The notes below the pieces were generated by a model. It was not told the origin of the DNA, did no database searches, and saw only the letters and a list, made by a program, of their open reading frames with translations. This document shows positions 49,889 to 58,909 of a DNA stretch of 64,000 bases, piece by piece; position 1 is the stretch's first letter, and each line of letters begins with the position of its first letter. Location of the stretch: positions 62,001 through 126,000 of the forward strand of contig JANQRT010000058.1 in assembly GCA_028284385.1 (NCBI GenBank). The letters are read 5' to 3'. This stretch comes from Opitutaceae bacterium. Its GTDB lineage: Bacteria > Verrucomicrobiota > Verrucomicrobiia > Opitutales > Opitutaceae. Both the position numbers and the translations under genes were made by a program.

Positions 49889-51028
49889 ATGCATAGATAC
49901 GACAAGCTGCTGAAATGCTATTGTATTTGTATAGCGGTGACGTTTGGAGCCCTTTTGCTTTTCCCGCTGATTGGAATGAGGAACGAGGAGCGATCCCTAG
50001 TCGAGAATCGAAGCCTTGCTATGCGTCCGGATTTGCCGGAGAGCTTTGGCGGTCTCGTTGACTTTCGTGACGAGCTCGAAGCCTACTTCAGTGATCAATT
50101 CGGGTATCGGCAACTCGCCCTTTCGCTCTTCAGCAAGCTGCACTTCAATCTTGGGGTCTCGGTAAACCGCAACACGATTGTTGGCAAAGATGGCTGGTTG
50201 TTTAACGGTATCGACCACCCTGAAGATCCGCTAGGCGATTTTCTTCGGGACAATCTTTTTTCAGAAGACCAGCTTGATCTTTGGAGGCAAAATATCGAGA
50301 GGAAGGAATCGTATTTGCAAACCAAGGACATCCCTTACGTCTTTTTTATCGTTCCCAATAAAAGCGCCATCTATGGCGAGAATATGCCATCCCGTTTTCG
50401 GCCTATAGCTTCAATCTCCCGAGCCGAGCAGCTTATCGATTATCTACAGACGAATACAAGCGCCTCGGCCTACTATCTCAAAGACGTCCTGCTCGCAGCG
50501 AAGAATTCCGAATTCGAACTCTATTCTCGACCAGGAACTCACTGGAATTCCTACGGGGCTGCAGTGGGCCAAAATTTTCTATCCGATCGATTGACTGAGG
50601 CCTTCACTTCGTTGAGACCTAAACGATATTCTTCAGAGGATTTTGAAATGCGTAGCGCTTATCTGGATATAGACCTCGCTCGCATGATGGGGGCTGACGG
50701 GAGGTATGAGCAAATGAGCCCTGAACTGAAAGTCCCACTACCGAAAGGCCGTGAGGAAAAGCTGAATATCAATCGTTACGGACCCAACAAGATGTTCTTT
50801 TTTAGCAGGATCCACTTCGATAATCCAGATGGATTGAAAGGGCTCGTTTTTCGAGATTCGTTTTTCGACCATCTAGTGCCCTACATGTCTCAGTACTTCA
50901 GCGAACTTACCCTCGTTTGGGCCATGCCCGACGTGGAATTAGTCAAACAGGTACTTTTCGATTTCGATGCGGACGTCGTTATCGAGCAGCGTATAGAAAG
51001 ATTTCTCTGGCATGTGCCTCCAAGATGA
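49889..51028 (+). CDS. AlgJ/AlgX-like SGNH acetyltransferase
   Basis: 379 residues with one N-terminal membrane anchor (~9-30). The core matches the ALGX/ALGJ SGNH family: ENRSLAMRPDLP, FSDQFGYRQLALSLF, GKDGWLF and FIVPNKSAIYGENMP. The Ser nucleophile is probably Ser324 in FRDSFFDH (usually GDSF). The family's D-T-H-W motif reads G-T-H-W here (Gly216, His218), so the catalytic Asp is replaced. It should work in the periplasm, taking acetyl groups delivered by the MBOAT protein to a polysaccharide or glycoprotein. The 3-base gap to the MBOAT gene strongly supports a working pair. Confidence 0.85.
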   Translation: MHRYDKLLKCYCICIAVTFGALLLFPLIGMRNEERSLVENRSLAMRPDLPESFGGLVDFRDELEAYFSDQFGYRQLALSLFSKLHFNLGVSVNRNTIVGKDGWLFNGIDHPEDPLGDFLRDNLFSEDQLDLWRQNIERKESYLQTKDIPYVFFIVPNKSAIYGENMPSRFRPIASISRAEQLIDYLQTNTSASAYYLKDVLLAAKNSEFELYSRPGTHWNSYGAAVGQNFLSDRLTEAFTSLRPKRYSSEDFEMRSAYLDIDLARMMGADGRYEQMSPELKVPLPKGREEKLNINRYGPNKMFFFSRIHFDNPDGLKGLVFRDSFFDHLVPYMSQYFSELTLVWAMPDVELVKQVLFDFDADVVIEQRIERFLWHVPPR

Positions 51029-51076
51029 AAGGCTAGCCGAAAAGCCATCGGTCTGGAGTGCGTAATGAAAAATCGG

Positions 51077-52579
51077 CTACATTTCTAGTTGCGGCCTTGC
51101 CGGATCCGGCCAGTCGATATGGAAGAATTTCCCTCTTGGCTGATCCACGCGTTCGTAGGTGTGGGCGCCGAAGTAGTCCCGTTGCGACTGTAGCAAGTTT
51201 GCCGGAAGTCTATCGCTGCGGTAGCTGTCGTAGTAGGAAAGCGCTGACATGAAGGTGGGAACGGGCACTCCTGCTTGGGCTGCTGTCGCTACTACGTTTC
51301 TCCAATTCTCTTCACAGCGATCGATCTCGCTTTTAAAGAAGGGGTCTAGAAGCAGATTGGCGAGTTCAGGATCTCGTTGGTAGGCTTCGTAGATCTTTTG
51401 CAGGAACTGCGCTCGAATGATACAGCCGCCGCGCCAGATCATCGAGATCTCGCCGAAGTTCAATTTCCAATCGAACTCGTCCTGTGCTGCCCTCATGAGC
51501 TGAAAGCCTTGGGCGTAAGAACAGATTTTCGAGCAGTAGAGAGCATCATGGATAGCCTGGATAAACGTATCCTTGTCTCCATCGTATGGGGATATGGCTT
51601 TTTCTATGACCTTCGAAGCGGCGACCCGCTCCTCTTTAGCGGCGCTGATGCAGCGAGCGAAAACCGCTTCTGCGATCGACGGAGCCGATATGCCCATGTC
51701 AAGGGCGTTGACCGATGTCCACTTGCCAGTGCCTTTCTGGCCTGCCGTATCCAAAACGACGTCTACAAATGGCTTGCCGGTTACGGGATCCTCCTGTTGC
51801 AGGATGTCGGTTGTAATCTCGATAAGAAAAGAGTCGAGGACGCCTTCGTTCCATTTTCCGAATACATCGCTCATTTCCTTGGGCTCCATGCCAAGCAGCT
51901 TCGACATCAAGGCGTAGGCTTCGCAAATCATCTGCATGTCGCCGTACTCAATACCGTTGTGAACCATTTTCACATAGTGACCGGCTCCATTTTCGCCAAT
52001 GTAAGTCGTACAAGTGACCCCTCCTTCCACAGGATTTCCCGGCGTGGCTCCCTCTATGGGTTTACCGGTTTGGGCGTCCACTTTAGCGGCGATGGCTTCC
52101 CAAATGGGTTTAAGCTCATTCCAGGAAGACTCTTTCCCTCCGGGCATCAAGGAGGGTCCGAATCTGGCTCCTTCTTCTCCGCCAGAGACTCCCGAGCCTA
52201 CAAAGCGGAAGCCTTTTTCGTTCAATTCCTTTTCGCGACGGATGGTGTCGGTCCAAAGAGCGTTTCCTCCATCGATGATGATGTCGTCCGCATCGATTAC
52301 TTCGGTTAGGCTATCGATAACGGCATCTGTTGCGCGTCCTGCCTGAACTAGGATGATAATTTTGCGCGGTCGTTTTATGGACTGCACGAATTCCTCCAAA
52401 GTCTTCGCTCCAAAGAGGGCTCCTGGCGTATCCGGATTTCGGGCAATAAAATCGTCCGTCTTCGCGACGGTACGATTGTATACCGAAATGGCAAAGCCGT
52501 GGTCAGCTATGTTGAGCGCTAGGTTTTGACCCATGACCGCTAAGCCAATGAGTCCAATATCGGATTGAGATTGAGACAT
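51077..52579 (-). CDS. gnd: 6-phosphogluconate dehydrogenase, decarboxylating
   Basis: 500 residues, usual length for the family (~470-490). N-terminal NADP-binding motif [18 protein letters not shown], substrate-site [21 protein letters not shown], then [19 protein letters not shown] and GTGKWT. The C-terminal domain ends with [23 protein letters not shown]. It converts 6-phosphogluconate to ribulose 5-phosphate in the oxidative pentose-phosphate pathway. Convergent with the AlgJ-like gene, 48 bases away. Confidence 0.96.
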   Translation of the reverse strand: MSQSQSDIGLIGLAVMGQNLALNIADHGFAISVYNRTVAKTDDFIARNPDTPGALFGAKTLEEFVQSIKRPRKIIILVQAGRATDAVIDSLTEVIDADDIIIDGGNALWTDTIRREKELNEKGFRFVGSGVSGGEEGARFGPSLMPGGKESSWNELKPIWEAIAAKVDAQTGKPIEGATPGNPVEGGVTCTTYIGENGAGHYVKMVHNGIEYGDMQMICEAYALMSKLLGMEPKEMSDVFGKWNEGVLDSFLIEITTDILQQEDPVTGKPFVDVVLDTAGQKGTGKWTSVNALDMGISAPSIAEAVFARCISAAKEERVAASKVIEKAISPYDGDKDTFIQAIHDALYCSKICSYAQGFQLMRAAQDEFDWKLNFGEISMIWRGGCIIRAQFLQKIYEAYQRDPELANLLLDPFFKSEIDRCEENWRNVVATAAQAGVPVPTFMSALSYYDSYRSDRLPANLLQSQRDYFGAHTYERVDQPRGKFFHIDWPDPARPQLEM

Positions 52580-52695
52580 CGCTTATTCGTTTTTCAAGAG
52601 CCTGGCAGTTAAGGATTATGCCAGATATCCAGCAAGCGAAATCGCGACGGGGAAAACGTCAATCAAGTCACTCGATTTGGCCGTTTTAGGACGCT

Positions 52696-52980
52696 CTAAA
52701 ATTTGGAGCCCGAAACCGATCCTTTGGACGGAAACCAGAATTCAAGGACATCCATCAGCGGTGACAGAAGAGCCGGCTCGTTTCGATTGTAGAGCCAGCT
52801 GAAAAATACGATCACGCATGTAGCGCCGACGATGGGATACATTACCATTTTCGGTAGAGCCTTCAGACTTTTGAAAACGGAAAAGGCAAAGAGCACCCCC
52901 ACAGCTCCAACGACCCAGGGAAACCAGGGTTCATTGTATAGCGGCTGAAGCGACTGGAACAATCTTTCCACGTAATGCAT
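52696..52980 (-). CDS. Small membrane protein of unknown function
   Basis: 94 residues from ATG 52980 (a TTG at 53022 would add 14). Two hydrophobic helices, ~21-37 (FPWVVGAVGVLFAFSVF) and ~46-63 (MVMYPIVGATCVIVFFSW), are joined by a short basic loop. The ends are polar. I do not recognise the family and there is no operon partner in close contact: gnd starts 116 bases downstream and moaE lies 170 bases upstream. A real but unsupported hypothetical. Confidence 0.5.
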   Translation of the reverse strand: MHYVERLFQSLQPLYNEPWFPWVVGAVGVLFAFSVFKSLKALPKMVMYPIVGATCVIVFFSWLYNRNEPALLSPLMDVLEFWFPSKGSVSGSKF

Positions 52981-53150
52981 TCTTTTCGGACAATCCTGCC
53001 CTTCCGTTATCGGACTTCCCAATCCTCTACTTTAGAATTCGCATGAGAAATTAGAAATCTGATTACAAAGTCTGAAACTTATAGCGTTTCGCAGCAGAAA
53101 GATTTCTAAGTCTTTTGCTGAAAAGAATTTACGATAGTTCTAATCCTTGA

Positions 53151-53594
53151 TCAGGAAATGATTCGCCCGCTATCCGCAGAAGCCTCCGCATTGATCCAGC
53201 CACTGTCGCCATTCTGATAATGCTCTTTTTTCCAGATGGGAACTCGGGTTTTCGTCTCGTCAATGATGTAGCGGCAAGCCTCGAAAGCGGGTCCTCTGTG
53301 AGCCGAGCTGGCCCCAACCCAGACCGCAATGTCGCCGATTTCGAGCGTCCCGACTCTATGCACGCAAACTGCTTTCTCGATTTCAAAACGATCTAAGGCT
53401 TCCTGCAAAATGCGGGCGCCCTCCTTTTCCGCCAAAGGCTTGTAGGCTGAGTATTCGAGGAGGCGTACCGTCTTGCCCTCATTCTGATTACGAGTCCAGC
53501 CCTCGAACGTCACGCAGGCTCCCGAGCTTCCATTCTCCATGGAATTCTTTAGCGATTGGGGATCAATCGGAGTTTCGGATATCGCGAAGGACAT
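53151..53594 (-). CDS. moaE: Molybdopterin synthase catalytic subunit
   Basis: 147 residues from ATG 53594; the frame extends upstream over moaD but the ATG is better placed, 6 bases after the moaD stop. MoaE landmarks: ACVTFEGWTRNQNEGK, LEYSAYKPLAEKE, VCVHRVGTLEIGDIAVWVGASSAHRG and PIWKKEHYQNG, whose Lys pair is at the active site. With MoaD it inserts the dithiolene sulfurs into precursor Z. Last gene of the moeA-moaC-moaD-moaE run. Confidence 0.93.
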   Translation of the reverse strand: MSFAISETPIDPQSLKNSMENGSSGACVTFEGWTRNQNEGKTVRLLEYSAYKPLAEKEGARILQEALDRFEIEKAVCVHRVGTLEIGDIAVWVGASSAHRGPAFEACRYIIDETKTRVPIWKKEHYQNGDSGWINAEASADSGRIIS

Positions 53595-53599
53595 GGATT

Positions 53600-53839
53600 C
53601 TATCCTCCTGCAACGGGAGGGATAAACACGATCAGATCCCCGTCTCTGAGTTCGGTTTCCCAATCCGCAAACTCTTCGTTAACCGCGACTTTTAAAGAAT
53701 CTTGTTCGAGTCGGAAACCGTGTTCGGCTTTCAGGAAACTGTATAACTGGGCTGGCGTTCTCGCTTCGGTAGCCACGGTCTCGCTGCCTAAACCACGTTG
53801 CTCCTTTAGAAGGGCGAAGTACTCGAGTCGATAAGTCAC
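53600..53839 (-). CDS. moaD: Molybdopterin synthase sulfur-carrier subunit
   Basis: 79 residues with a ubiquitin-like fold pattern (YFALLKEQRG, then VAVNEEFADWETELRDGDLIVFIPPVAGG). It ends in the essential Gly-Gly tail that carries the thiocarboxylate. Its stop lies 6 bases before moaE and its start 3 bases after the moaC stop, so the genes form one operon. No adenylating MoeB-like enzyme is in the window. Confidence 0.93.
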   Translation of the reverse strand: MTYRLEYFALLKEQRGLGSETVATEARTPAQLYSFLKAEHGFRLEQDSLKVAVNEEFADWETELRDGDLIVFIPPVAGG

Positions 53840-53842
53840 TTT

Positions 53843-54319
53843 CTATTCAGCTCTGAAATCGCTTTTCCCGCCTGTCTTTTCCAAAAGGCGAATATCCTCT
53901 ATGACAATCGATTTGGAAATGGCCTTGCACATGTCGTAAAGCGTCAAGGCCGCCCCGCTCACGGCTGACAAAGCCTCCATTTCCACTCCCGTTTTCCCAT
54001 CCGTTAATGCTTCCGCCACGATCTTAACCCGCTCCTCGTCGAGTTTCTTTATCTCAACGTGACACTTTGTTAGGGGCAGAGGATGGCAAAGCGGGATCAA
54101 GTCGCTTGTCTTTTTCGCGGCTTGGATCCCAGCAAGGATGGCCGTGTGGAATACCGGTCCCTTCTTGCTCTGGATGTCATCGCCGTCGAAGTGAGCCATA
54201 ATCTCTTTTCCTACACGAACGATTCCCTGAGCTTTCGCCAAGCGTCGACTAACGGACTTATCGGTCACATCAACCATTTGTGGCTGGTTCGTTTTATCGA
54301 GATGGGAAAATGATGACAT
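53843..54319 (-). CDS. moaC: Cyclic pyranopterin monophosphate synthase
   Basis: 158 residues from ATG 54319 (a TTG at 54355 overlaps moeA and is less likely). Begins with the family signature FSHLDKTNQPQMVDVTDK, then LIPLCHPLPLTKCHV, GKTGVEMEALSAVSGAALTLYDMCKA and a closing LLEKTGGKS. It forms cPMP from the MoaA product; moaA itself is not in the window. It lies 23 bases after the moeA stop. Confidence 0.95.
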   Translation of the reverse strand: MSSFSHLDKTNQPQMVDVTDKSVSRRLAKAQGIVRVGKEIMAHFDGDDIQSKKGPVFHTAILAGIQAAKKTSDLIPLCHPLPLTKCHVEIKKLDEERVKIVAEALTDGKTGVEMEALSAVSGAALTLYDMCKAISKSIVIEDIRLLEKTGGKSDFRAE

Positions 54320-54342
54320 CGGACGGAATCTTGTTTCCTCGG

Positions 54343-55557
54343 CTATACAATCCAAGGATAGAATCGAAAAGCTTCTCCTTTATCGAAATGGGTTCTGTCA
54401 CGCGGTAGCTCAATAAAGCCATCAGTCTTGGCGACCGAAACCAAATCGCCGGAAGTGTTAAATGGAACGGGGGTCGCTAGATTGGCTCCGGTCTTTTCCG
54501 AACGCAGATGGGTTGGCAGAAAGAGAGTCAGGGGGGGATGGAAAGCCATTTCTTCCTGGAGCTGGGCGTACACGGGGAACCCCTTTCTTTTGCCAAGCCA
54601 TTTATCGAGAGCGGGCAGGACGTATCGGTGCAAGCAGGTGAAGCAGGAAACCGGATTCCCTGGCAGAGCAAATACGGGATAGTCGTGTTGCTCCCGATTA
54701 AAAGTTCCGAACCAGAGCGGTTTGCCTGGGCGTTGGCTCACCCATTGAAACTTTCTATCGACGCCTTGATTGACTAGGACTTCTGGAAGGAAATCCCGTT
54801 TACCCTTGGACACGCCACCTGCCAGAATGAGGACATCTTCGCTGCCCAATAATTTGGATACAGAAGCTTCGATTTTCTCAAGGTTGTCGTCCAAATGAAG
54901 TCTTGTGGTATTCGCGTAGCCAGCCGCTTGGAGAGCTGAGGCTAAAGCCAAATCGTTAGATCGGCGAATCTGATGAGGCTCAGGAATACTATCCACAGGT
55001 ACGAGTTCGTCGCCTGTAGCGATAATAGCGATACGTGGTGAATTGGATACCTGAAGCGTTGCTTTCCCAATTGACGCGGCTACCGCTATCTCCTTTGGAG
55101 TAATAACGGATCCGGCCTTCAGGAGCGTTTCTCCTCTCCTACAGTCTGAACCTTGTTCATGTACGCCATGACCAAGTTCCGCTTGATCTGGATCCAGAAC
55201 GGTCGCTTCTCCGTTGGCGATTTTCAAATCCTCGATTTTGACGACGCAATCAGCACCTTCCGGCAGAGGCGCTCCGGTCATGATTTCCAAGCAGTCGGCG
55301 CTTGAGGCTAGCTTCATTCGAGGGGAGCCGGCCAACGCGGTTCCTTTGATCGAAAACGTTTGCGAGCCGTTCTTGAAGGCAGTGCTCGAAATGGCAACGC
55401 CATCGAAAGTAGATCGATTGAATGGAGGCAAATCCCGATCCGCTTGTAGGTCTTCTCTTAATACGTGACCATTTGCTTGGGATAACTCTATTTCGGTCGT
55501 TCCCCTCAATCCCATTGAGTCCTGGATGATGCTCTCCGCCTCTTCTACTGATATCAC
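54343..55557 (-). CDS. moeA: Molybdopterin molybdenumtransferase
   Basis: 404 residues, standard for MoeA. LPPFNRSTFDGVAI at the start (the Ser/Thr and Asp of the active site), EIMTGAPLPEGADCVVKIED, IAIIATGDELV, ILAGGVSKGKRDFLPEVL and FALPGNPVSCFTCLHRYVLPAL. It inserts molybdate into adenylated molybdopterin. First gene of the minus-strand operon, divergent from holA across 114 bases. Confidence 0.95.
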   Translation of the reverse strand: MISVEEAESIIQDSMGLRGTTEIELSQANGHVLREDLQADRDLPPFNRSTFDGVAISSTAFKNGSQTFSIKGTALAGSPRMKLASSADCLEIMTGAPLPEGADCVVKIEDLKIANGEATVLDPDQAELGHGVHEQGSDCRRGETLLKAGSVITPKEIAVAASIGKATLQVSNSPRIAIIATGDELVPVDSIPEPHQIRRSNDLALASALQAAGYANTTRLHLDDNLEKIEASVSKLLGSEDVLILAGGVSKGKRDFLPEVLVNQGVDRKFQWVSQRPGKPLWFGTFNREQHDYPVFALPGNPVSCFTCLHRYVLPALDKWLGKRKGFPVYAQLQEEMAFHPPLTLFLPTHLRSEKTGANLATPVPFNTSGDLVSVAKTDGFIELPRDRTHFDKGEAFRFYPWIV

Positions 55558-55671
55558 AGGTCTGGTCTATTTTACACGGTTCACGACTTCAAGTGATGAA
55601 TGCGAAACGGGTTTTATTTAAAAAAGCTTTCCTGAAGGGTTGGCTGCCTCTTTAACCATTCAAGACGGCTA

Positions 55672-56778
55672 ATGGCTTCGTTTACCTACATCTCCGGACC
55701 CGACGATTTCCTGGTTTCCCGCCTGGCGCGTCAGCATTGGAATCGTCTTTGCGAGGACGTCGAGGACGATTTTTCCAAGGAGATTATTAGCGGGCATGCC
55801 GGGAAGGTGGACGATGTTCAGAACGCGGTTAACTCCTTTCGCGATGCTGCTCAAACGATGGGACTCTTTGGCGGACGTCGCGTGGTCTGGCTAAAGGGGG
55901 TCAATTTTCTCGCCGACAACCCAACCGGTCGTTCTGAGGGGACGCAGGAACTCTGCCAGGATCTTCAGGAAATCCTAACCACCATTGATCCAAACGAGGT
56001 CGGCGTTTTAATTACCGCGTCTCCTGTCGACAGGAGAAAGCGTTTTCCTAAGTGGCTTGAGAAAGAAGGGGACTACTTTCCTGCCGGTGGGATGGATGCT
56101 AAGGGCAAGGGCATTGAAACGCTAGTTGCCGTTCTTAAGGAGGAATGCGAGTCCTTGAAGGTTTCCATTGGCGAAGAAGCCACGGGCGTTTTGATAAACA
56201 AGGTGAATGGCAACTCGCGTTTGCTGATCGAGGAGGCCAGGAAGGTAGCGACTTACCTTGGCCAGGATGGCGGCGAGATCACGGTCAAGCTCATTGAAGA
56301 ACTAGTGCCGAATTTTGGAGACGGCGATTTCTTCGAAGCGGCGGAGGCTTTCTTTTCTCGAGATCTCAATTGGACGGTGGACGCCTTGCGGCGACATTTC
56401 TTTGCCGGAAACGATGCGCGGCCGGTAATCGCTTCGCTACAGAACCGCAATCGGCTGCTTATCCAATTGAAGGCGTTGCTCGATGGAGGGGAAATTCAAG
56501 CGGGCTCGCGAGGAATCAGTAAAGGCGCATTCGAGAACGCTGCGGCCAAATACGCGGATCGCTACGACGGTCTTTCCGACAAGAGCGGATTCAACGTCTT
56601 TACCCAGAACCTATGGTATATGGGAAAACTTATAAGCGCTGCGAAATTACCAAGTTTGCGGAGTCTGATTGACCACCAGTTGGAGTTCATTCGGGCTTTC
56701 GAAGAAATTATTGATCGTCCTGATGAACAGGAGGAAATTCTTCGAAACATGGCCATTCGTTGTCTTGTCAGCAACTAG
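55672..56778 (+). CDS. holA: DNA polymerase III subunit delta
   Basis: 368 residues. Pattern of the HolA family: ISGPDDFLVSRLARQHW at the start (a degenerate P-loop), AAQTMGLFGGRRVVWLKGVNFL, a helical middle with SRLLIEEARKVATYLG, and a C-terminal collar domain (FFEAAEAFFSRDLNWTVDALRRHFFAGNDARPVIASLQNRNRLLIQLKAL). It opens the sliding clamp as part of the clamp loader. Confidence 0.88.
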   Translation: MASFTYISGPDDFLVSRLARQHWNRLCEDVEDDFSKEIISGHAGKVDDVQNAVNSFRDAAQTMGLFGGRRVVWLKGVNFLADNPTGRSEGTQELCQDLQEILTTIDPNEVGVLITASPVDRRKRFPKWLEKEGDYFPAGGMDAKGKGIETLVAVLKEECESLKVSIGEEATGVLINKVNGNSRLLIEEARKVATYLGQDGGEITVKLIEELVPNFGDGDFFEAAEAFFSRDLNWTVDALRRHFFAGNDARPVIASLQNRNRLLIQLKALLDGGEIQAGSRGISKGAFENAAAKYADRYDGLSDKSGFNVFTQNLWYMGKLISAAKLPSLRSLIDHQLEFIRAFEEIIDRPDEQEEILRNMAIRCLVSN

Positions 56779-56837
56779 GCTGGAGGCGGTTTTCCGTTGC
56801 CTTTCGGTCCTTTGCCAGCATTCACTCGTTTTTTACT

Positions 56838-58019
56838 ATGAGGATCTGCCTCTTCACCGATAGTTTTCTCCCGTACATATCTGGTGTTACATCAGCGGTG
56901 TTCAACCAGGCAAACGAGCTTGCCCGGCGGGGCCATGAAGTGAGCATTTTCCATCCTCGTCCTCATAGTAGCGACTCCTTTTCAACGGTTCCTGGTCTGG
57001 ATCCCAGCATTAGTTGTTTCGGACTTCCGTTCTCGGTGCCAACTCCGAAAATACCCAAGCTGCGCTTTTCCGTACCCCTTTTCCTTTTCACTTACCGTCG
57101 TTTACGGAAAGCCCCTCCCGACTTGATCCACGTTCACACGGAGTTTGGCTGCGGGCTCGAGGGAATGCTTCTGGGCCGCTGGAAGAAGGTTCCAGTCATA
57201 GGCACCTTCCATACTTTTTTTGCCGAGCCTGATTACCTCAAACAGTTCCTCATTCCCAATTTCGCTTTCACGCGCAAGGCCATGTGGAAGTATTCGGTCA
57301 CCTTTTTTAATCGCTGCAGTCACATTGTAAGTCCTTCGGAATCGGTAAAAAACCATCTCCAGGAGCGAGGCCTCTCGACTGAAGCTACTCTTCTTTCAAA
57401 TGGTATCGAGGAAATCGATTTTCGCCCGAGAGAGGAGATACTGGCCTTCCGTCGTTCGCTGGGAATCGACGATTTCGCATTTATCTACGTCGGGCGTATT
57501 TCACCCGAAAAGTCCCTTGGCGTTGTGCTCAAGGCCTTCAAACAAGTGCTGTCGGTTAAACCCAACGCCAAGCTGGTTATCGTGGGGGCTGGTCCCTCCG
57601 ATGCGCAAATCGATCGCGATCTAGCTGAACTTGGAATCGGCGATTCCGTCGTACGAACCGGTCGTATCGAGCGCAATACTCTGATGAAGGAGAACTATCC
57701 TTTGCTGGGAGATGTATTCGTCACTGCTAGCAAAACGGAAAATCAGCCCGTCAGTCTATTGGAAGCCATGGCTTTTGGTCTGCCGATGGTGGGACCGCGG
57801 GCGAAGGGCATTCCCGAGCTGGTTCGACACGGGGAAGACGGGCTTATTTTCGAACCCGACGACGTCTATGGCATGTCCAGCGCCATGATTCGGTTGATGA
57901 CCGATTCGAGCTTGAGAGAGCGAATGAGCCAAACTGCCCTTGACCATGCCGCGTCGCATAGCATGGCGAAGGTTGGCGATCGTTTGGAGACGATTTATCA
58001 GGAAGCGCTAAGCCAGTAG
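56838..58019 (+). CDS. GT4-family glycosyltransferase
   Basis: 393 residues from ATG 56838; the frame extends into the end of holA but this ATG opens the canonical N terminus MRICLFTDSFLPYISGV. GT4 landmarks: HVHTEFGCGLEGML, VPVIGTFHTFF, GRISPEKSLGVVLKAF, VIVGAGPSD and the E-x7-E motif region SLLEAMAFGLPMVGPRAKGIPE. This N terminus and the HTEFG motif are typical of mannosyl- or glucosyl-transferases acting on lipids (MgtA/PimB-like). Likely a step in glycolipid or surface-polysaccharide synthesis. Confidence 0.92.
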   Translation: MRICLFTDSFLPYISGVTSAVFNQANELARRGHEVSIFHPRPHSSDSFSTVPGLDPSISCFGLPFSVPTPKIPKLRFSVPLFLFTYRRLRKAPPDLIHVHTEFGCGLEGMLLGRWKKVPVIGTFHTFFAEPDYLKQFLIPNFAFTRKAMWKYSVTFFNRCSHIVSPSESVKNHLQERGLSTEATLLSNGIEEIDFRPREEILAFRRSLGIDDFAFIYVGRISPEKSLGVVLKAFKQVLSVKPNAKLVIVGAGPSDAQIDRDLAELGIGDSVVRTGRIERNTLMKENYPLLGDVFVTASKTENQPVSLLEAMAFGLPMVGPRAKGIPELVRHGEDGLIFEPDDVYGMSSAMIRLMTDSSLRERMSQTALDHAASHSMAKVGDRLETIYQEALSQ

Positions 58020-58032
58020 TCGCTTACGCTCC

Positions 58033-58755
58033 TCAGTATCCGAGAGCCTCCCGGACTCTCTGCACTTCCGGAATGGTTTTGACCCTTTCCAAGATTTTCA
58101 ACGCTTCCTGTGGAACGGCTTTGGGAGCTTGAACCTTCAAACTCTGGATCTTGTCTCCACCGTCATCGGTGCCCCATTTCCATTCGTAGTTCCCTGGTCG
58201 AGGATAGGCGTCAACGCCTTCAGTCTGTGACGAACCGATGAAGGAAAAAAGATTAGCGGTATGAGTAATCGGATCCTGGATCAAGTCCTCGTAGCGTATC
58301 CAAAAATTGGAGGAATCATCTTTTGGAAATCGTTCGAGCAGCTTTCCGTAGACCTTGGCCCAATAGTTTTTCGCGATCCAGGCATCCATCCATCTAGGTC
58401 CAAGCGGAGCTAGTTTTCGCAGAACCATTTTTCTCAACGATAGACCATTGGTATGCGCGTCTCGCGTGAGAATCACGAGTTTCGCATTATCGATGCGCGG
58501 CAATTTTGGATACCGATTCGATTCGTTAAACCAGGCTGGTCGCTTCAAGGCGATAATCGGATAGTCATCCAAGGCCGCGATTTCCTTGCCGGCTTCGTTC
58601 GATTGGTATTTCTGGAAATCGATCTCCGGCAGATTGGAAATGTCCGGAGCGGCCGCTAGCAATGCCTTGAGCAAGGTCGAGCCCGATCTCATCGTGGAGA
58701 GGATTAGGACGACTTGCTTTTCCAATTCCGGAGTGGCTGCGCTTCGTTCAGACAT
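58033..58755 (-). CDS. PAPS-type sulfotransferase family protein
   Basis: 240 residues from ATG 58755 (an ATG at 58788 adds 11). The 5' phosphosulfate-binding loop LSTMRSGSTLLKALL and a 3' phosphate-binding segment LVILTRDAHTNGLSLRKM fit the sulfotransferase family. Later WIRYEDLIQDPITHTANLFSFIG is typical. It would move sulfate from PAPS to a sugar or lipid acceptor, perhaps a product of the convergent GT4 gene 13 bases away (inference). Confidence 0.85.
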   Translation of the reverse strand: MSERSAATPELEKQVVLILSTMRSGSTLLKALLAAAPDISNLPEIDFQKYQSNEAGKEIAALDDYPIIALKRPAWFNESNRYPKLPRIDNAKLVILTRDAHTNGLSLRKMVLRKLAPLGPRWMDAWIAKNYWAKVYGKLLERFPKDDSSNFWIRYEDLIQDPITHTANLFSFIGSSQTEGVDAYPRPGNYEWKWGTDDGGDKIQSLKVQAPKAVPQEALKILERVKTIPEVQRVREALGY

Positions 58756-58909
58756 TTTAGAGCCAGACATGCATGCCGAGGCTGGCATGAGTCACAATAA
58801 GAAAATCGCTTTGCGTCGCTCAAGCGATGCTTTCGCTTTTAACTCAAGACGTTATCTAGGCGAAAAGACTTTCAATCAAACCGCGAGGTGTCAGATAGTG
58901 CTAGTGATC

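Noticed and set aside
51377..52309. 310-codon plus-strand open frame
   Set aside because: Antisense to gnd, which is a clear full-length conserved gene; the frame is a by-product of its codon use.
53085..53125. Hairpin CAGCAGAAAGA / TCTTTTGCTG downstream of moaE
   Set aside because: One bulge and no T tract in the direction of the moa transcript; a terminator is possible but unsupported.
53129..53386. 85-codon minus-strand frame over moaE
   Set aside because: Shifted-frame shadow of moaE.
58586..58909. N-terminal extension of purB
   Set aside because: Antisense to the sulfotransferase gene and not similar to any lyase; ATG 58910 gives the normal length.
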